From Actinoallomurus bryophytorum (GTDB lineage Bacteria > Actinomycetota > Actinomycetes > Streptosporangiales > Streptosporangiaceae), in NCBI RefSeq assembly GCF_006716425.1, contig NZ_VFOZ01000001.1, positions 682,001-746,000 on the forward strand: a stretch of DNA of 64,000 bases, read 5' to 3'. Positions 35,699 to 45,564 of this stretch are shown here, piece after piece; position 1 is the first letter of the stretch; the number at the start of each line of letters is the position of its first letter. The translations under genes were made by a program, and so were the position numbers. The notes under the pieces were generated by a model. It did no database searches. It saw only the letters and a list, made by a program, of their open reading frames with translations, and had not been told where the DNA came from.

Positions 35699-35725
35699 GT
35701 CAAGGGCGGCGAGGCCGGAACGGTT

Positions 35726-35846
35726 CAATCCGACCGACACCCCTACCGCGCAGCCCCATCCGACCGACACCCCAACCGCGTGACCCATCCGACCCGCCCT
35801 CGAACCGCGCAGCCCCATCCAACCGGCCCGCCTGGGCACTCGGCGG
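35726..35846. repeat. 30-base direct repeats with ATCCGACC core (right cluster)
   Basis: ATCCGACC or ATCCAACC starts at 35728, 35758, 35787 and 35817, a period of 29-30 bases, with ACCGCGCAGCCCC between. Units are contiguous and imperfect. Together with the left cluster they flank the monooxygenase remnant. Confidence 0.75.
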
Positions 35847-35887
35847 GACGGGGTTAGCTGTACAGCTCGGGCAGGCTGGCCGACGTG

Positions 35888-36110
35888 TCAGGCCCTTTCG
35901 CCGGCGGCGGCGATTGCGTGCCAGGCGAGACCGGTGTGCCGGCGGCCTGCGGCCGTCCGTAAGACATGCTCTAGGAGGGGCTGGAGCAGGAGCCGGAAGG
36001 TGCGGCAGTCGGCTGCGGTGATGAAGTGGACGAGGCCGCACATCAGCACGATCCGGACTGCCCGCCCATATCCGCTTCGGCTCGGGCGGCACGCTGTGTC
36101 CCCCCGCCGA
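35888..36110 (-). pseudogene. coding-like fragment, family not recognised
   Basis: A minus-strand frame ending at TGA 35890-35888 has the strong third-position GC bias of real genes and reads RIVLMCGLVHFITAADC, then TFRLLLQPLLEHVLRTAAGRR and GLAWHAIAAAGERA. No convincing start or Shine-Dalgarno sequence is visible. It may be the 3' end of a lost gene. I do not recognise it. Confidence 0.3.
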
Positions 36111-36154
36111 GGGACGCACCAGGTCGCCCCCGGCTGGGACCGTGATGTTTGCGA

Positions 36155-36466
36155 TCAGCTCTCGGGGAGTTCGAGATCGCTCTTGGCGAGTTCTTCGACG
36201 TTGACGTCCTTGAAGGTCACGACACGAACGCTCTTGACGAAGCGGGCAGGGCGGTACATGTCCCACACCCAGGCATCCTGCATGGTGACCTCGAAGAAGA
36301 CCTCGCCGTTTTCGGTGCTGCGCACCTGCAGGTCGACCGTGTTGGTCAGGTAGAAACGGCGCTCGGTCTCCACGACATACGCGAACAGGCCGACGACGTC
36401 GCGGTATTCGCGATAGAGCTGGAGCTCCATCTCAGTCTCGTATTTTTCGAGATCCTCTGCGCTCAT
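36155..36466 (-). CDS. DUF2469 family protein
   Basis: The 103-residue protein is a highly conserved actinobacterial protein of unknown function (MSAEDLEKYETEMELQLYRE, YRDVVGLFAYVVETERRFYL, VTFKDVNVEEL). It follows rnhB by 27 bases on the same strand, which is the usual order. Confidence 0.93.
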   Translation of the reverse strand: MSAEDLEKYETEMELQLYREYRDVVGLFAYVVETERRFYLTNTVDLQVRSTENGEVFFEVTMQDAWVWDMYRPARFVKSVRVVTFKDVNVEELAKSDLELPES

Positions 36467-36493
36467 GGCCGTTCCCCTCCCCGTACTGCCGGC

Positions 36494-37282
36494 TCAGGCG
36501 ACGTCCGCCCGGCCGGCGGTATCTTCATACTCTGACGCGTCCCAATCAGTTTCCCCAGTGATGGGAGCATCTTCTTCCTCCGTGGTTCCGGCAACCACGG
36601 TCGTCTGCCCGGTTTCCCCGTTCGCCGCTCGCGCCACGTTGATGAACGAGTGACGGTGTTCAGGACATGGACCGTGTTCGGTAAGCGCCGCAGTGTGCGC
36701 ACGCGTGACATATCCCTTGTGCACGGCGAAACCGTAGTCCGGGTACTGCTCGTGAAGCTCGACCATGATCCGGTCTCGTGTCACTTTCGCCACGATCGAG
36801 GCGGCGGCGACGCACGCGGCGACCCGGTCCCCCTTGGGTACCGGCAGGCCCGGTACGACCAGGCCGGGTACGCGGAACCCGTCCGTGAGCACGTACCCGG
36901 GCACCATGTTCAGACCCGCCAGTGCTCTGCGCATCCCGGCGATGTTGCACCGGTGCAGGCCGATCCGGTCGATCTCCTCCCTCGACACGATCAACGCACT
37001 CCACGCCGACGCCGTGGCAGTGATCTCCTCGTACAGCTGCTCCCTGCGCTTCGCGGTGAGCAGCTTGGAGTCGGCCAGCCCCTCAAGGCGGCCCCGGCGC
37101 GCCGGAGCGAGCACGACCGCGGCGACCACGAGCGGCCCCGCACACGCACCTCGTCCTGCCTCGTCCACCCCGGCGACAGGGCCGAACCCGGCGCGTTCGA
37201 GCACCCGCTCATAGGCATACAACCCGGCGTCGCGCCGGGGAGTGAGACCACGAGGTCGATGAGCCCGGACATCGATGTGCAC
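36494..37282 (-). CDS. rnhB: ribonuclease HII
   Basis: The enzyme of about 262 residues removes RNA from RNA-DNA hybrids and misinserted ribonucleotides. Catalytic residues are the DE of [13 protein letters not shown], the D of LADSKLL and the D of LTDGFRV. The tail after NVARAANGE is acidic ([16 protein letters not shown]) and not part of the fold. The start is uncertain: GTG 37282 is my choice because sequence with family character ([13 protein letters not shown]) follows soon after; the frame is open to 37381. Confidence 0.92.
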   Translation of the reverse strand: MHIDVRAHRPRGLTPRRDAGLYAYERVLERAGFGPVAGVDEAGRGACAGPLVVAAVVLAPARRGRLEGLADSKLLTAKRREQLYEEITATASAWSALIVSREEIDRIGLHRCNIAGMRRALAGLNMVPGYVLTDGFRVPGLVVPGLPVPKGDRVAACVAAASIVAKVTRDRIMVELHEQYPDYGFAVHKGYVTRAHTAALTEHGPCPEHRHSFINVARAANGETGQTTVVAGTTEEEDAPITGETDWDASEYEDTAGRADVA

Positions 37283-37693
37283 ATCAGGCAGGGTACGTCG
37301 CCGACCCCCAAGCTCGGGCCGGAACGCCACGGGACACCTCGACCGACGGATGGTCTCGTCGGGACGAAACCCGAGCGGCACATGCCTCCCGCTTGAGGCT
37401 CCCCGCCACGATCAACGTCGTGCGAACACACCGATACGCCCATTCCCACGCACTTCAGCAGGCCCGTATCCCCCAGACCCCACCCAGCGACCGCGCGCTA
37501 ACGAAACAAGGGCGCCGCCTCCCCGTACGCAAAGCCAAGCGGAGCCCTCAGAACGGCCCGGCAAAATTTGGTTTGGGAACCGGCGATCCGCCCGCGAGCC
37601 CAGAGCGGCGATAGGCCGGTTACGGCCTTCCCACCGGCATAGAACGCTAGTACGGAACGAAACCTTGCAATGGGCACCCATCAGCCACAGTCC

Positions 37694-37801
37694 CCTGCTA
37701 AATGGCACGAACACCTCGTCGAGGAAGACCCAGTTGAAGACCTCGTCCCCTGTGAGCTCCTTGAGCGGGCGAACCTCAATGCCGGGCGTGGTCATGTCGA
37801 C
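37694..37801 (-). pseudogene. fragment of an acyl-CoA dehydrogenase
   Basis: The frame reads VDMTTPGIEVRPLKELTGDE, then VFNWVFLDEVFVP, which is the middle beta-domain of acyl-CoA dehydrogenases (VDM..PGI.VRP...LTG...FNEVFFDDV.VP). The match starts and stops abruptly after about 35 codons. No FAD- or substrate-binding parts remain. Confidence 0.7.
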
Positions 37802-38131
37802 CGCGGCCGGGGCGGCAGGCGAACGGCGGGATGTCGAGTTTCGGCGAAGCGAACCTCCTCTGGCCGATCCAGCGCGCCAGGCGGGCCACGCCGCTCCGTG
37901 GAGGCGGACCGAGTGGGCCGGGTCTGGGCTCCTCGGCCAAATATGCGGACGTAGATCGATCCGGACAGTCCCACCACCGAACCGTGCGGCCCGAGTTCCG
38001 CAGCAGCCGGACCCACCCCAGCCAACCTGGCGGGCGAGGCGGGGCCCCTCGCGAGGTCGTAGGCATCGCAGATGGGGTCGCAGGCGAACCCACCGCCGCC
38101 GTGCGCGTCAGCCGACCGGCTCGGCGCCGAC

Positions 38132-38364
38132 GACGGCCGGACCGGTAGCCCAGCGAGGGCCAGACGACCAGACCGTGGGACCCGAGTCCCCAGCAACCAG
38201 GAACCAGGAACACGCAGCCGACCTAGGCAGGCCCCACATGCCGACGGCCGGACCGGGTAGCGCAGCGAAGGCCAGACGACCAGACCATCGGACCCGAGTC
38301 CCCAGCAACCACGAACCAGAAACACGCAGCCGACCTAGGCAGGCCCCACATGCCGACGGCCGCA
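38132..38364. repeat. 111-base tandem repeat, two copies
   Basis: The unit starting GACGGCCGGACCGGTAG at 38132 recurs at 38243 and begins again with GACGGCCG at 38354. Copies differ at about 8 positions. The period is a multiple of three, but no gene spans it. Confidence 0.85.
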
Positions 38365-39025
38365 AGTGGGTGCGCAGCGGCTGGGCCGGCTACACCGCGC
38401 CGCAATTGTGCTGTCCGGTCGAGCTCCAGGCCACCGACCATCGCATCCCGGCGGCGTGGGGGCCGAACAGGCCGTAGGCGCACACGTCCAGCTCGGGGTT
38501 GGGCGGCCTACCAAGGTCGGGCGGGTCGGAGCGAGCCAACGCGATCTCCGCGCTCCTCGCCCCAGCGCACTGAGGTCAACCGGCGAAGGCGTGGCGTGAC
38601 CGTAGGCAGACGCGGATGGGCAGGAGGCTGGTGTCGAGCGCCGTGGCGATGCGGTGCACCACATGGCCCAGTCTCAGGACCAGGTCACCCAGCCGAACCA
38701 GACCATACGGCCCAAGTAGCTCAGCCGACCCCGCGGCGACGTCCTGCTCATCTGGGTCAGCCGCCCGCACCGGGATAGCGCCTGGGACGGCCACAGCCGA
38801 GCAGCCCGGGGGCGACCTGACGATGGGCACCGTGCGGGCGCGGGCGCGGGCCCATCGTCATGCCGGTGCCGGGCCTGTTCCCGATGGGCGATTCGGCGGT
38901 ACGCCAGATCCCGTACGCGCCCGAACGCCCCGTGCGCGGCGTCGGTCGGCTCGCGCCCGGTGACGTGGAGCAAGGTGACCAGGTAGGCCCGAGCGGGTCA
39001 GGAACGAGCCGCGCGAATGCGACGG

Positions 39026-39976
39026 TCAATCGGTGGACGTGCGGCGTGATCGGCGGCGTCGGCGGAGCAGCGTCACCGGGACCGCGCCCACCAGGCCCAG
39101 TGCCAGTGGGGCGCCGGGCAGGGCGTCGTTCGGCAGGGACAGGCCAGGGGTGGCGAAAGTGGACGGGATCGACAGTGTCTTGACCCGCGAGAGCGGCCAG
39201 ACGACCACGAAGGCTCGGCCGATCACCCGGCTCTCGGGGATCGTGCCGCCGCCCGGGTCGCCGATGTGGCCGCGCGAGTCGTACGAGACCTCACGGTGGT
39301 CGCCCATCACCCACAGGTGGCCCGGCGGGACGGTGATTTTGAACTTGCTGTCCGACGGGCGGTTCTGTTCGCCGGTCTGCGGGTCGGTGTAGATGTAGGG
39401 CGTCTCCGTCAGCGGGTGGCCGTTGACCATCACGTGGCCCTGTGCGTCGCAGCAGGACACGCGGTCGCCCGGGACGCCGATGACGCGCTTGATGTAGTCC
39501 TTCTCCCCCGGCACCACACCGAACGCGCTCCCGATGGCGTGCAGCAGCTTGGAGACAGGGTTCTTCGGCTGCGGGTACTGGACCTCGGGGTCCCACGAGT
39601 CGAGGCCGTTGAAGACGACGACGTCACCGCGCTTGATATCGCGCGTGTGGTAGACGATCTTGTTGACCAGGACCCGGTCGCCGACCTTGAGGGTGTTCTC
39701 CATCGACTGTGACGGGATGTAGAACGCCTGGACGGCGAAGGCCTTGATGACCATGGCCAGCGCCAGCGCCACCCCGACCAGGATGGGGAGTTCTTTCCAG
39801 AAGGAGCCTTGCTTCTTCTTCGGGGGCTTGTCCCCCGACCCCTCATCATCGTTGGAGCGATCGTCTCCGATCAAGGAGCCGTCGTCCCGCGCGCCGCCGG
39901 ACCGAGTCATGTCGTGGCGCGTTTCACCAGAAGTGGGCGCGGGCTCGCGCAGGCCCTGATCGTCGTCGCTCATCAT
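39026..39976 (-). CDS. lepB: type I signal peptidase
   Basis: The 316-residue membrane protease removes signal peptides outside the membrane. After a 60-residue polar, Asp-rich cytosolic N-terminus there is one helix (62-80), then Ser91 (IPSQSMENTL) and Lys163 (KDYIKRVIG), the catalytic dyad, and the GDHREVSYDSRGHIG box. A second hydrophobic segment near residues 280-305 ends in a run of arginines, which fits the actinobacterial form with a C-terminal anchor. It is downstream of rplS but separated by a terminator. Confidence 0.95.
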   Translation of the reverse strand: MMSDDDQGLREPAPTSGETRHDMTRSGGARDDGSLIGDDRSNDDEGSGDKPPKKKQGSFWKELPILVGVALALAMVIKAFAVQAFYIPSQSMENTLKVGDRVLVNKIVYHTRDIKRGDVVVFNGLDSWDPEVQYPQPKNPVSKLLHAIGSAFGVVPGEKDYIKRVIGVPGDRVSCCDAQGHVMVNGHPLTETPYIYTDPQTGEQNRPSDSKFKITVPPGHLWVMGDHREVSYDSRGHIGDPGGGTIPESRVIGRAFVVVWPLSRVKTLSIPSTFATPGLSLPNDALPGAPLALGLVGAVPVTLLRRRRRSRRTSTD

Positions 39977-40067
39977 TGGGAAGCCTAATGCCCTGAAGCC
40001 GCGCGGGAGGCTATCGCCCGCGTGTCGTCTCCAGCAAGGGCGCCGGAGTCAACCGATTAACGAAGTT

Positions 40068-40099
40068 CGCCCCGGAACGCCGATGCGGCGCCCGGGGCG
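40068..40099 (-). terminator. probable terminator after rplS
   Basis: CGCCCCGG (40068-40075) and CCGGGGCG (40092-40099) form a stem that extends inward with CGCC/GGCG. It has no T run, as is common for actinobacterial terminators, and lies 17 bases beyond the rplS stop. Confidence 0.55.
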
Positions 40100-40115
40100 G
40101 AACGAGAAGCCGCGC

Positions 40116-40466
40116 TCAGTTGTCGCGCTTTTCCTTGATGCGTGCGGCCTTGCCGCGGAGGTCGCGCAGGTAGTAGAGCTTGGCGCGCCGGACGTCGCCG
40201 CGGGTGACGATCTCGATCTTGTCGATCGAGGGGCTGTTGAGCGGGAAGGTCCGCTCCACGCCCACGCTGTAGCTCACCTTGCGAACGGTGAAGGTCTCGC
40301 GAGCGCCACCGCCCTGACGCCGGATGACCACGCCCTGGAAGACCTGGATACGGCTGCGGGTGCCCTCTGTCACGCGCACGTGAACCTTGAGCGTGTCACC
40401 CGGGCGAAAGTCCGGTACATCCGACCGCTTCGCGGCGTTCTCGATCTCCTGGATCAGGGTGTGCAT
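40116..40466 (-). CDS. rplS: 50S ribosomal protein L19
   Basis: The 116-residue protein has normal length and signatures ([66 protein letters not shown]). ATG 40466 is the family start. The 104-base leader between trmD and rplS contains the palindrome CTGGGCGCGCCCAG (40537-40550), which could be a regulatory hairpin. Confidence 0.97.
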   Translation of the reverse strand: MHTLIQEIENAAKRSDVPDFRPGDTLKVHVRVTEGTRSRIQVFQGVVIRRQGGGARETFTVRKVSYSVGVERTFPLNSPSIDKIEIVTRGDVRRAKLYYLRDLRGKAARIKEKRDN

Positions 40467-40570
40467 GACTGGGGTTCCTCTGTTGGACACGCGCACAGGC
40501 GCACAGCGCCGGAACGCGAAGGGTCTTCTGGGAAGTCTGGGCGCGCCCAGCATGAAGCCGGGTCGACATC

Positions 40571-41344
40571 TCAGTGTGCCATATGTTCGCCGTCGATCGG
40601 AAAACCGGCCTCTGACAGCGTACGCCGATCAGCGTCGTCCAGGGCATTCCGGGCGATGAGCTCGGGCCGGATCGCCGCCGTACGGCGGAGTGCCTCGTCG
40701 CGCCGCCACCTGGCGATCGCCCCGTGGTTGCCCGACATCAGCACCGGAGGTACCGGGCGTCCGCGCCAGTCCGGCGGCTTGGTGTAGACCGGCCCCTCGA
40801 GAAGGGCCTCCATCCGGCCCGGCGCGAAAGAGTCGTCGGCGGCCGAACCGGCGTTGCCCAGTACGCCCGGCAGCAGCCGGGTGACCGCCTCGACCATGAC
40901 CAGGACCGCCGACTCTCCCCCGGCCAGGACGTAGTCGCCGATGCTCACTTCGTCGACGGGCATCCGTGAGCGCGCGTCCTCGATCACCCGGGCGTCGATG
41001 CCTTCGTACCGGCCGCAGGCGAACACGAGCCACGGCTCGGCCGCGTACGCGCCGGCCAGTTCCTGGGTGAACGGGCGCCCGCTCGGCGTCGGCACGACCA
41101 GCCGCGCCGAAGAGCCGGGCGGGACGATCGCGTCGAGCGCCTCCCCCCAGGGTTCCGGCTTCATCACCATGCCGGGGCCGCCGCCGTACGGGGTGTCGTC
41201 GACGGTGCGGTGCCGGTCGTGGGCCCAGCCGCGCAGGTCGTGCACGTGTGCGTCGACGTCGCCGCGCTGGCGTGCCTTGCCCAGCAACGAGACGTCGAGC
41301 GGTGCGAAGTAGTCAGGGAAGATCGTGACGATGTCGAGTTTCAT
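40571..41344 (-). CDS. trmD: tRNA (guanine-37-N1)-methyltransferase
   Basis: The 257-residue SPOUT-fold enzyme methylates G37 of tRNAs to prevent frameshifting. Signatures are [37 protein letters not shown] and the trefoil-knot block [16 protein letters not shown] 41344 is chosen over a GTG at 41353 because [10 protein letters not shown] is the family start. It overlaps the end of rimM closely. Confidence 0.96.
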   Translation of the reverse strand: MKLDIVTIFPDYFAPLDVSLLGKARQRGDVDAHVHDLRGWAHDRHRTVDDTPYGGGPGMVMKPEPWGEALDAIVPPGSSARLVVPTPSGRPFTQELAGAYAAEPWLVFACGRYEGIDARVIEDARSRMPVDEVSIGDYVLAGGESAVLVMVEAVTRLLPGVLGNAGSAADDSFAPGRMEALLEGPVYTKPPDWRGRPVPPVLMSGNHGAIARWRRDEALRRTAAIRPELIARNALDDADRRTLSEAGFPIDGEHMAH

Positions 41345-41349
41345 CGGTC

Positions 41350-41847
41350 TCACTCGAGCAGGCCGGGCGGAGGGTCGAGGACGACCCGGCCGCCGGGCAC
41401 GTCGACGTCGGTGACGATCGCGCTGACGAACGGCACCAGGGCGTCGCCGCCCGCCGTACGGCGCAGCACCAGCAGATCCTGGCCGTGGTGCTCGACGTCC
41501 ACGATCTCACCGAGATCGGCGCCGTCCGCGGTCACCGCGGCCAGGCCGATGAGCTCGTGATCGTGGAACTCGTCGGGATCGGCGGTCGGCGGAACCTCGG
41601 AGGAGTCGACGAGCAGCAGGACGCCGCGCAGTGTCTCCGCGGCCGAACGGTCCTCGATGCCGGCGAAGCGCACCAGCAGGCGATCGGCGTGTGTGCGCAC
41701 CGTCTCGACCGTCAGCGGGCCGATGTCCTCGGTGGCAAGCGATGACCCCGGCGCGAATCGCGCGTCGGGGTCATCGGTGCGTATCTCCACGCTCACCTCG
41801 CCACGAATGCCGTGCGCGCGGCCGACGCGGCCGACCACGAGCAGCAT
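41350..41847 (-). CDS. rimM: 16S rRNA processing protein RimM
   Basis: The 165-residue protein helps 30S maturation and binds S19. It has the RimM N-terminal domain (VVGRVGRAHGIRGEVSVEIRTDDPDARF) and the PRC-barrel domain (LIGLAAVTADGADLGEIVDVEHHGQDLLVLRR, PFVSAIVTDVDVPGGRVVLDPPPGLLE). ATG 41847 is the family start. Its position between the KH gene and trmD is standard. Confidence 0.95.
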   Translation of the reverse strand: MLLVVGRVGRAHGIRGEVSVEIRTDDPDARFAPGSSLATEDIGPLTVETVRTHADRLLVRFAGIEDRSAAETLRGVLLLVDSSEVPPTADPDEFHDHELIGLAAVTADGADLGEIVDVEHHGQDLLVLRRTAGGDALVPFVSAIVTDVDVPGGRVVLDPPPGLLE

Positions 41848-41984
41848 CAGGCCGCTCCGGGCGCGGCAGCCGACGACCAGACGGAGCGCGCTGTCGCCTC
41901 GCGGAGCCGACCTGGTACAGGCCGGCGACCGACGAGACGGCAAGGCGTGCCGCACTGCCGGCCAGCGGATTCGTCGGCCACGCC

Positions 41985-42227
41985 CTAGCGCGCCTCGTTG
42001 AGGTCGAGCAGGTCGACGCGGACGTAGCGACCTCCGGCGATGGCGCTCACCACGGTGCGCAGGGCCTTGGCGGTACGGCCGTTACGCCCGATGACCTTGC
42101 CCAGGTCATCGGGGTGCACGCGTACTTCCAGGACCCTGCCGTTACGAAGGCGGCGCGCCCGTACCTGGACCTCGTCCGGGTTTTCGACGATGCCGCGCAC
42201 CAAGTGCTCGAGCGCCTCCTCGAGCAC
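41985..42227 (-). CDS. khpA: KH-domain RNA-binding protein (KhpA/UPF0109)
   Basis: The 80-residue protein is a single type-II KH domain with the GKVIGRNGRTAKALRTVV loop. KhpA binds RNA broadly, with KhpB as partner in other bacteria. It starts with GTG one base after the rpsP stop, so translation is probably coupled. A 137-base gap separates it from rimM. Confidence 0.93.
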   Translation of the reverse strand: MLEEALEHLVRGIVENPDEVQVRARRLRNGRVLEVRVHPDDLGKVIGRNGRTAKALRTVVSAIAGGRYVRVDLLDLNEAR

Positions 42228-42228
42228 G

Positions 42229-42699
42229 CTACGCCTCGCTCTTGGCTTCGGCGGCGTCCTCGGCCGGCTTCTCCTCTACCTTCGCCTCGTCCTTCTTGGC
42301 CTTCTTCGGAGCGGCCTTCTTGGACTTCGGCGAGGTCGCCTTGCCCTCGGTCTCGCCCATGGTCTCCTTGACGGCGGCCTGGAAGACCTCGGTCTTGTCA
42401 GGCTTCGGCTCGGCGACCCTCAGCGTGCCCTCGGCACCCGGCTCGCCCTTGAACTTCTGCCAGTCGCCGGTGATCTTGAGGATGGCCAGGACGGGCTCGG
42501 TCGGCTGGGCGCCGACGCCCAGCCAGTACTGCACCCGCTCGGAGCTGACCTCGATGAACGAGGGCTCCTCCTTCGGGTGGTACTTGCCGATCTCCTCGAT
42601 GGCGCGACCGTCGCGCTTGGTGCGGGAGTCGGCTACGACGATCCGGTAGTACGGTGCCCGGATCTTCCCCAGACGCTTGAGCTTGATCTTGACTGCCAC
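42229..42699 (-). CDS. rpsP: 30S ribosomal protein S16 with a Lys/Ala/Glu tail
   Basis: The 156-residue protein has the S16 core in residues 1-85 ([26 protein letters not shown] with GKYHPKEEP). The rest, after ETMGETEG, is a charged tail ([19 protein letters not shown]) typical of actinobacteria. The GTG at 42699 is the family start. The gene begins the rpsP-khpA-rimM-trmD-rplS run; a 229-base gap separates it from ffh. Confidence 0.95.
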   Translation of the reverse strand: MAVKIKLKRLGKIRAPYYRIVVADSRTKRDGRAIEEIGKYHPKEEPSFIEVSSERVQYWLGVGAQPTEPVLAILKITGDWQKFKGEPGAEGTLRVAEPKPDKTEVFQAAVKETMGETEGKATSPKSKKAAPKKAKKDEAKVEEKPAEDAAEAKSEA

Positions 42700-42930
42700 A
42701 GCTGTGGTGTTCTCCAGATTCGCATGGATGAGTGGACCTGCGCCGGGTGGGGACCTGCGCTGCCACTCGGAAGGACACGGCTCGCCCGGGTTAGAGAGGG
42801 TCCCTGACTGACCGCGATTCCAGCCTGCCATTCTGCCAGACGATCGCGGTGAAGTCGCAATCGACCAGTGCTTTCGCCGATGATCAGCCGGCGGAACCGG
42901 GCAATCACCGCACGACACGGCCGAATTCGG

Positions 42931-44484
<1,554 letters not shown>

Positions 44485-44604
44485 GTGTGTGGCCAGTCCT
44501 AGGAAGCTTCGGGGATCGGCCTCCAACACTATCCGCTCGGCGGCGCTTGAGTATCGGCCTGAGCGCCGCCATCTCTTCTCGCGGTCGTTTTCACCGCCGC
44601 CGGA

Positions 44605-45051
44605 TCACCAGAGAGGGCGGATCGGCGGGGAACCCGCGGCGACGACGAACGCCGACAGGTCGTCGCGGAGCGCCGTGAGCCGCTCGGGTCCCACCATCGC
44701 GGCCCAGCGGCCTTCGATCTCGCCCCACAGTGCGACGACGCGTTCGACGCAGGCCCAGCCGCGCGCGGCGAGCACGACGACGCGGGCACGACGGTCGACC
44801 GGGTGCGGCCGGCGCTCGACGTAACCGCGTCTCTCCAGTTCGTCGACCAGTTGCACCGCGGCCTGCTTCGTGACGCCCAGATGCTCCCCCAGCTCGACGG
44901 CGGTCGCGCCACCGCGTACCGATAGGTACTGGAACGCGAAGCCGTGCGCGGGCCGTACGTCGTCGAAGCCCTCCTGGGCCAGCCTGACGTGCACTTCCTC
45001 CATGACGGCGTGGAAGGCCATGCCGAGCAGTCCTGGGATCTCGCCGCTCAT
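44605..45051 (-). CDS. MarR family transcriptional regulator
   Basis: The 148-residue protein has the winged helix of MarR (GATAVELGEHLGVTKQAAVQLVDELERRGYVERRPHPVDRRAR, about residues 47-90). It is divergent from the cupin gene with three matching palindromes between them, so it probably represses both. The ligand is unknown. Confidence 0.9.
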   Translation of the reverse strand: MSGEIPGLLGMAFHAVMEEVHVRLAQEGFDDVRPAHGFAFQYLSVRGGATAVELGEHLGVTKQAAVQLVDELERRGYVERRPHPVDRRARVVVLAARGWACVERVVALWGEIEGRWAAMVGPERLTALRDDLSAFVVAAGSPPIRPLW

Positions 45052-45070
45052 AGGCGACCTCCTATAAAGA

Positions 45071-45127
45071 CAAGCGGCTTGACCATCTAGACAAGCCGCT
45101 TTACCTTATTAGTCGTCAAGTAGCTTG
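45071..45127. promoter_or_regulatory. three 11-base palindromes between MarR and cupin genes
   Basis: CAAGCGGCTTG (45071-45081), CAAGCCGCTTT (45092-45102) and CAAGTAGCTTG (45117-45127) share CAAGNNGCTTG. The first two also form a longer 10-base dyad and lie 21 bases apart, two helical turns. They are probable MarR sites. Confidence 0.65.
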
Positions 45128-45147
45128 ACCATATCGAGGAGGACACC

Positions 45148-45519
45148 ATGCCCGTCAGCACACTCGCCGAGGCGAGGACGATCGAGTTCCACGGTCTGAC
45201 CGCGCGCCCGATCGCCGTTCCCAGCCGAGGGACGTCCGAGCTGGCCATCTGGCATCTGGAGGTGGGGCCCGGCGTACGCGGCGAGGAGCACACGGTGGAC
45301 CGCGAGGAGGTCTTCGTCGTCCGCACCGGGCGGCTGTCCGGGACCCTGGGCGGCGAACCGTGCGAGGCCGGCCCGGGAGACGCGCTCATCGTGCCGCCGG
45401 GCGTGCCGTTCAGCCTGGGCAACGACGGGAGCGAGAGCGCGCAGGTGCTGGTCTGCACCTCGGCCGGCGTCCAAGCGTCCCTGAACGGCCAGACCGTCGT
45501 GCCCCCCTGGTCCGAATGA
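45148..45519 (+). CDS. cupin domain protein
   Basis: The 123-residue protein is a single small beta-barrel. The cupin motif 1 region reads HLEVGPGVRGEEHTVDREEVFVVRTGRLSG with metal-type His and Glu, and motif 2 reads PGDALIVPPGVPFSLGN. A His is missing from motif 2, so metal binding may be weak. GAGGAGG is 6 bases before the ATG. It is controlled presumably by the divergent MarR protein. Function unknown. Confidence 0.82.
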   Translation: MPVSTLAEARTIEFHGLTARPIAVPSRGTSELAIWHLEVGPGVRGEEHTVDREEVFVVRTGRLSGTLGGEPCEAGPGDALIVPPGVPFSLGNDGSESAQVLVCTSAGVQASLNGQTVVPPWSE

Positions 45520-45521
45520 CC

Positions 45522-45560
45522 CGCGGAGGGGTCGCTCCCCCGGCGGGAGCGGCCCCCGCG
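45522..45560. terminator. bidirectional terminator between cupin and secreted-protein genes
   Basis: The arms (GGGTCGCTCCC side, 45528-45539; GGGAGCGGCCC side, 45545-45555) form a long GC-rich hairpin extended by CGCGG/CCGCG at its base. It lies between two convergent stops. Confidence 0.6.
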
Positions 45561-45564
45561 AGCG

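Larger units (their letters stand above)
37283..39025. other. 1.7-kb spacer between rnhB and lepB without an intact gene
   Basis: Elsewhere in actinomycetes lepB and rnhB are close neighbours. Here the gap holds an acyl-CoA dehydrogenase fragment (37694-37801), a 111-base tandem repeat (38132-38364) and otherwise sequence without family likeness. Frames on the minus strand near 38580-38970 (for example VVHRIATALDTSLLPIRVCLR) look partly coding but have no start or family match. Confidence 0.6.

Noticed and set aside
35726-35846. CRISPR array, because of the 30-base period
   Set aside because: Units are contiguous and vary throughout; there are no unique spacers and no cas genes.
36149-36535. 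Plus-strand frame opposite DUF2469
   Set aside because: Antisense of a well-conserved gene.
38132-38364. CRISPR or IS origin for the 111-base repeat
   Set aside because: The unit is too long for CRISPR and has no inverted ends or transposase.
38576-39029. Short minus-strand frames before lepB as genes
   Set aside because: Codon bias is mixed, no Shine-Dalgarno sequence or family likeness; mentioned only as spacer content.
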